Assembly: GCF_005405105.1 (NCBI RefSeq) | Contig: NZ_BJDK01000020.1 | Span: 1-62,591 of the forward strand | Origin: Lactiplantibacillus dongliensis | GTDB taxonomy: Bacteria > Bacillota > Bacilli > Lactobacillales > Lactobacillaceae | Length of the DNA stretch: 62,591 nucleotides | Direction of reading: 5' to 3' | Part shown: positions 62,502-62,591 of the stretch, in pieces | Position numbering within the stretch: the first letter of the stretch is position 1 | How the letters are laid out: each line of letters begins with the position of its first letter | The notes under the pieces: generated by a model | The model's input: only the letters and a program-made list of their open reading frames with translations | Told to the model about the DNA's origin: nothing | Database searches by the model: none | Position numbers and translations under genes: made by a program

Positions 62502-62591
62502 ATGGATAAACAGGATATTGTCAAAGTTGAAATACCACACAAAGTTAGGTCGGCGGCGCCACAGGCGACGGCGACCAAAGCAGTTCAGCTT
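62502..62591 (+). CDS. partial gene, 5' end only
   Basis: An open frame running off the window: MDKQDIVKVEIPHKVRSAAP then QATATKAVQL. GGTGAGG lies 8 bases before the ATG, so a real start is likely. Thirty residues are too few to name a family. Confidence 0.55.
   Translation, partial: MDKQDIVKVEIPHKVRSAAPQATATKAVQL

Noticed and set aside
1-62591. CRISPR arrays, prophage or complete insertion sequences
   Set aside because: No regularly spaced identical repeats, no phage structural genes, no intact transposase; the repeats present are structured intergenic elements.

Overview
The window reads as chromosomal DNA of a Lactiplantibacillus (Lactobacillus plantarum group) bacterium. Supporting signs are a Gram-positive gene complement (ctsR-clpC, rpoB-rpoC with TTG starts, T-boxes, AGGAGG ribosome sites), a MurE-type ligase with the DNPR motif of meso-diaminopimelate (mDAP) enzymes, an asnB-aspartokinase cluster like the one that amidates mDAP in L. 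plantarum, and an alsS-budA acetoin pathway. I see no prophage, complete insertion sequence or CRISPR array. Species cannot be fixed from the sequence alone.

Layout. 1-5.1 kb: asnA behind an Asn-specific T-box, dipeptidase pepD, a repeat protein that seems to have lost its start codon, and a small unknown protein, all on the minus strand. 5.2-13.9 kb: a stand-alone HTH protein, recQ, a serine hydrolase, an RluA-type pseudouridine synthase, an ArsR regulator with a long structured leader, a flavoprotein with a membrane tail, a tRNA-Arg, and three tandem tiny membrane proteins, interspersed with structured repeats. 13.9-18.8 kb: a cytosolic FMN-binding protein, an unknown membrane protein, a YibE/F pair, an acetyltransferase and a phosphatase. 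19-25 kb: minus-strand envelope cluster asnB, aspartokinase, acyltransferase, murE. 25.4-34 kb: a LysM/Apf-like wall protein, AzlCD, two MerR proteins, a DHA2 exporter with a DUF4811 partner and a divergent MerR/GlnR-like regulator, a probable 280-nt structured RNA, and a Crp/Fnr regulator divergent from an unknown protein around a perfect FNR-type palindrome. 34-41 kb: DtxR/MntR, cold-shock protein, ThrE-like exporter halves, an LCP protein, PAP2 phosphatase, esterase, acetyltransferase and Rrf2. 41.5-49 kb: alsS-budA, lysine riboswitch plus lysP, a D,D-carboxypeptidase lipoprotein, a deoxynucleoside kinase, and serS behind a Ser T-box. 49.7-50.4 kb: seven tRNAs. 50.8-62.3 kb: ctsR-clpC, a TetR regulator, and rpoB-rpoC with a structured leader.

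How genes work together. Wall synthesis is a theme: aspartokinase feeds DAP synthesis, MurE adds it, AsnB-like amidotransferases modify it, and an acyltransferase, LCP protein, PAP2, D,D-carboxypeptidase and Apf-like protein act on the finished envelope. Amino-acid supply is sensed by RNA (two T-boxes, one L-box).

The most unusual content is non-coding. A family of about 130-nt modules folds as a three-way junction with compensatory changes in every helix. Modules often occur as inverted pairs inside terminal inverted repeats. A second family (C) shares an apical hairpin motif with them. A separate, multi-branched RNA candidate lies at 31669-31947.
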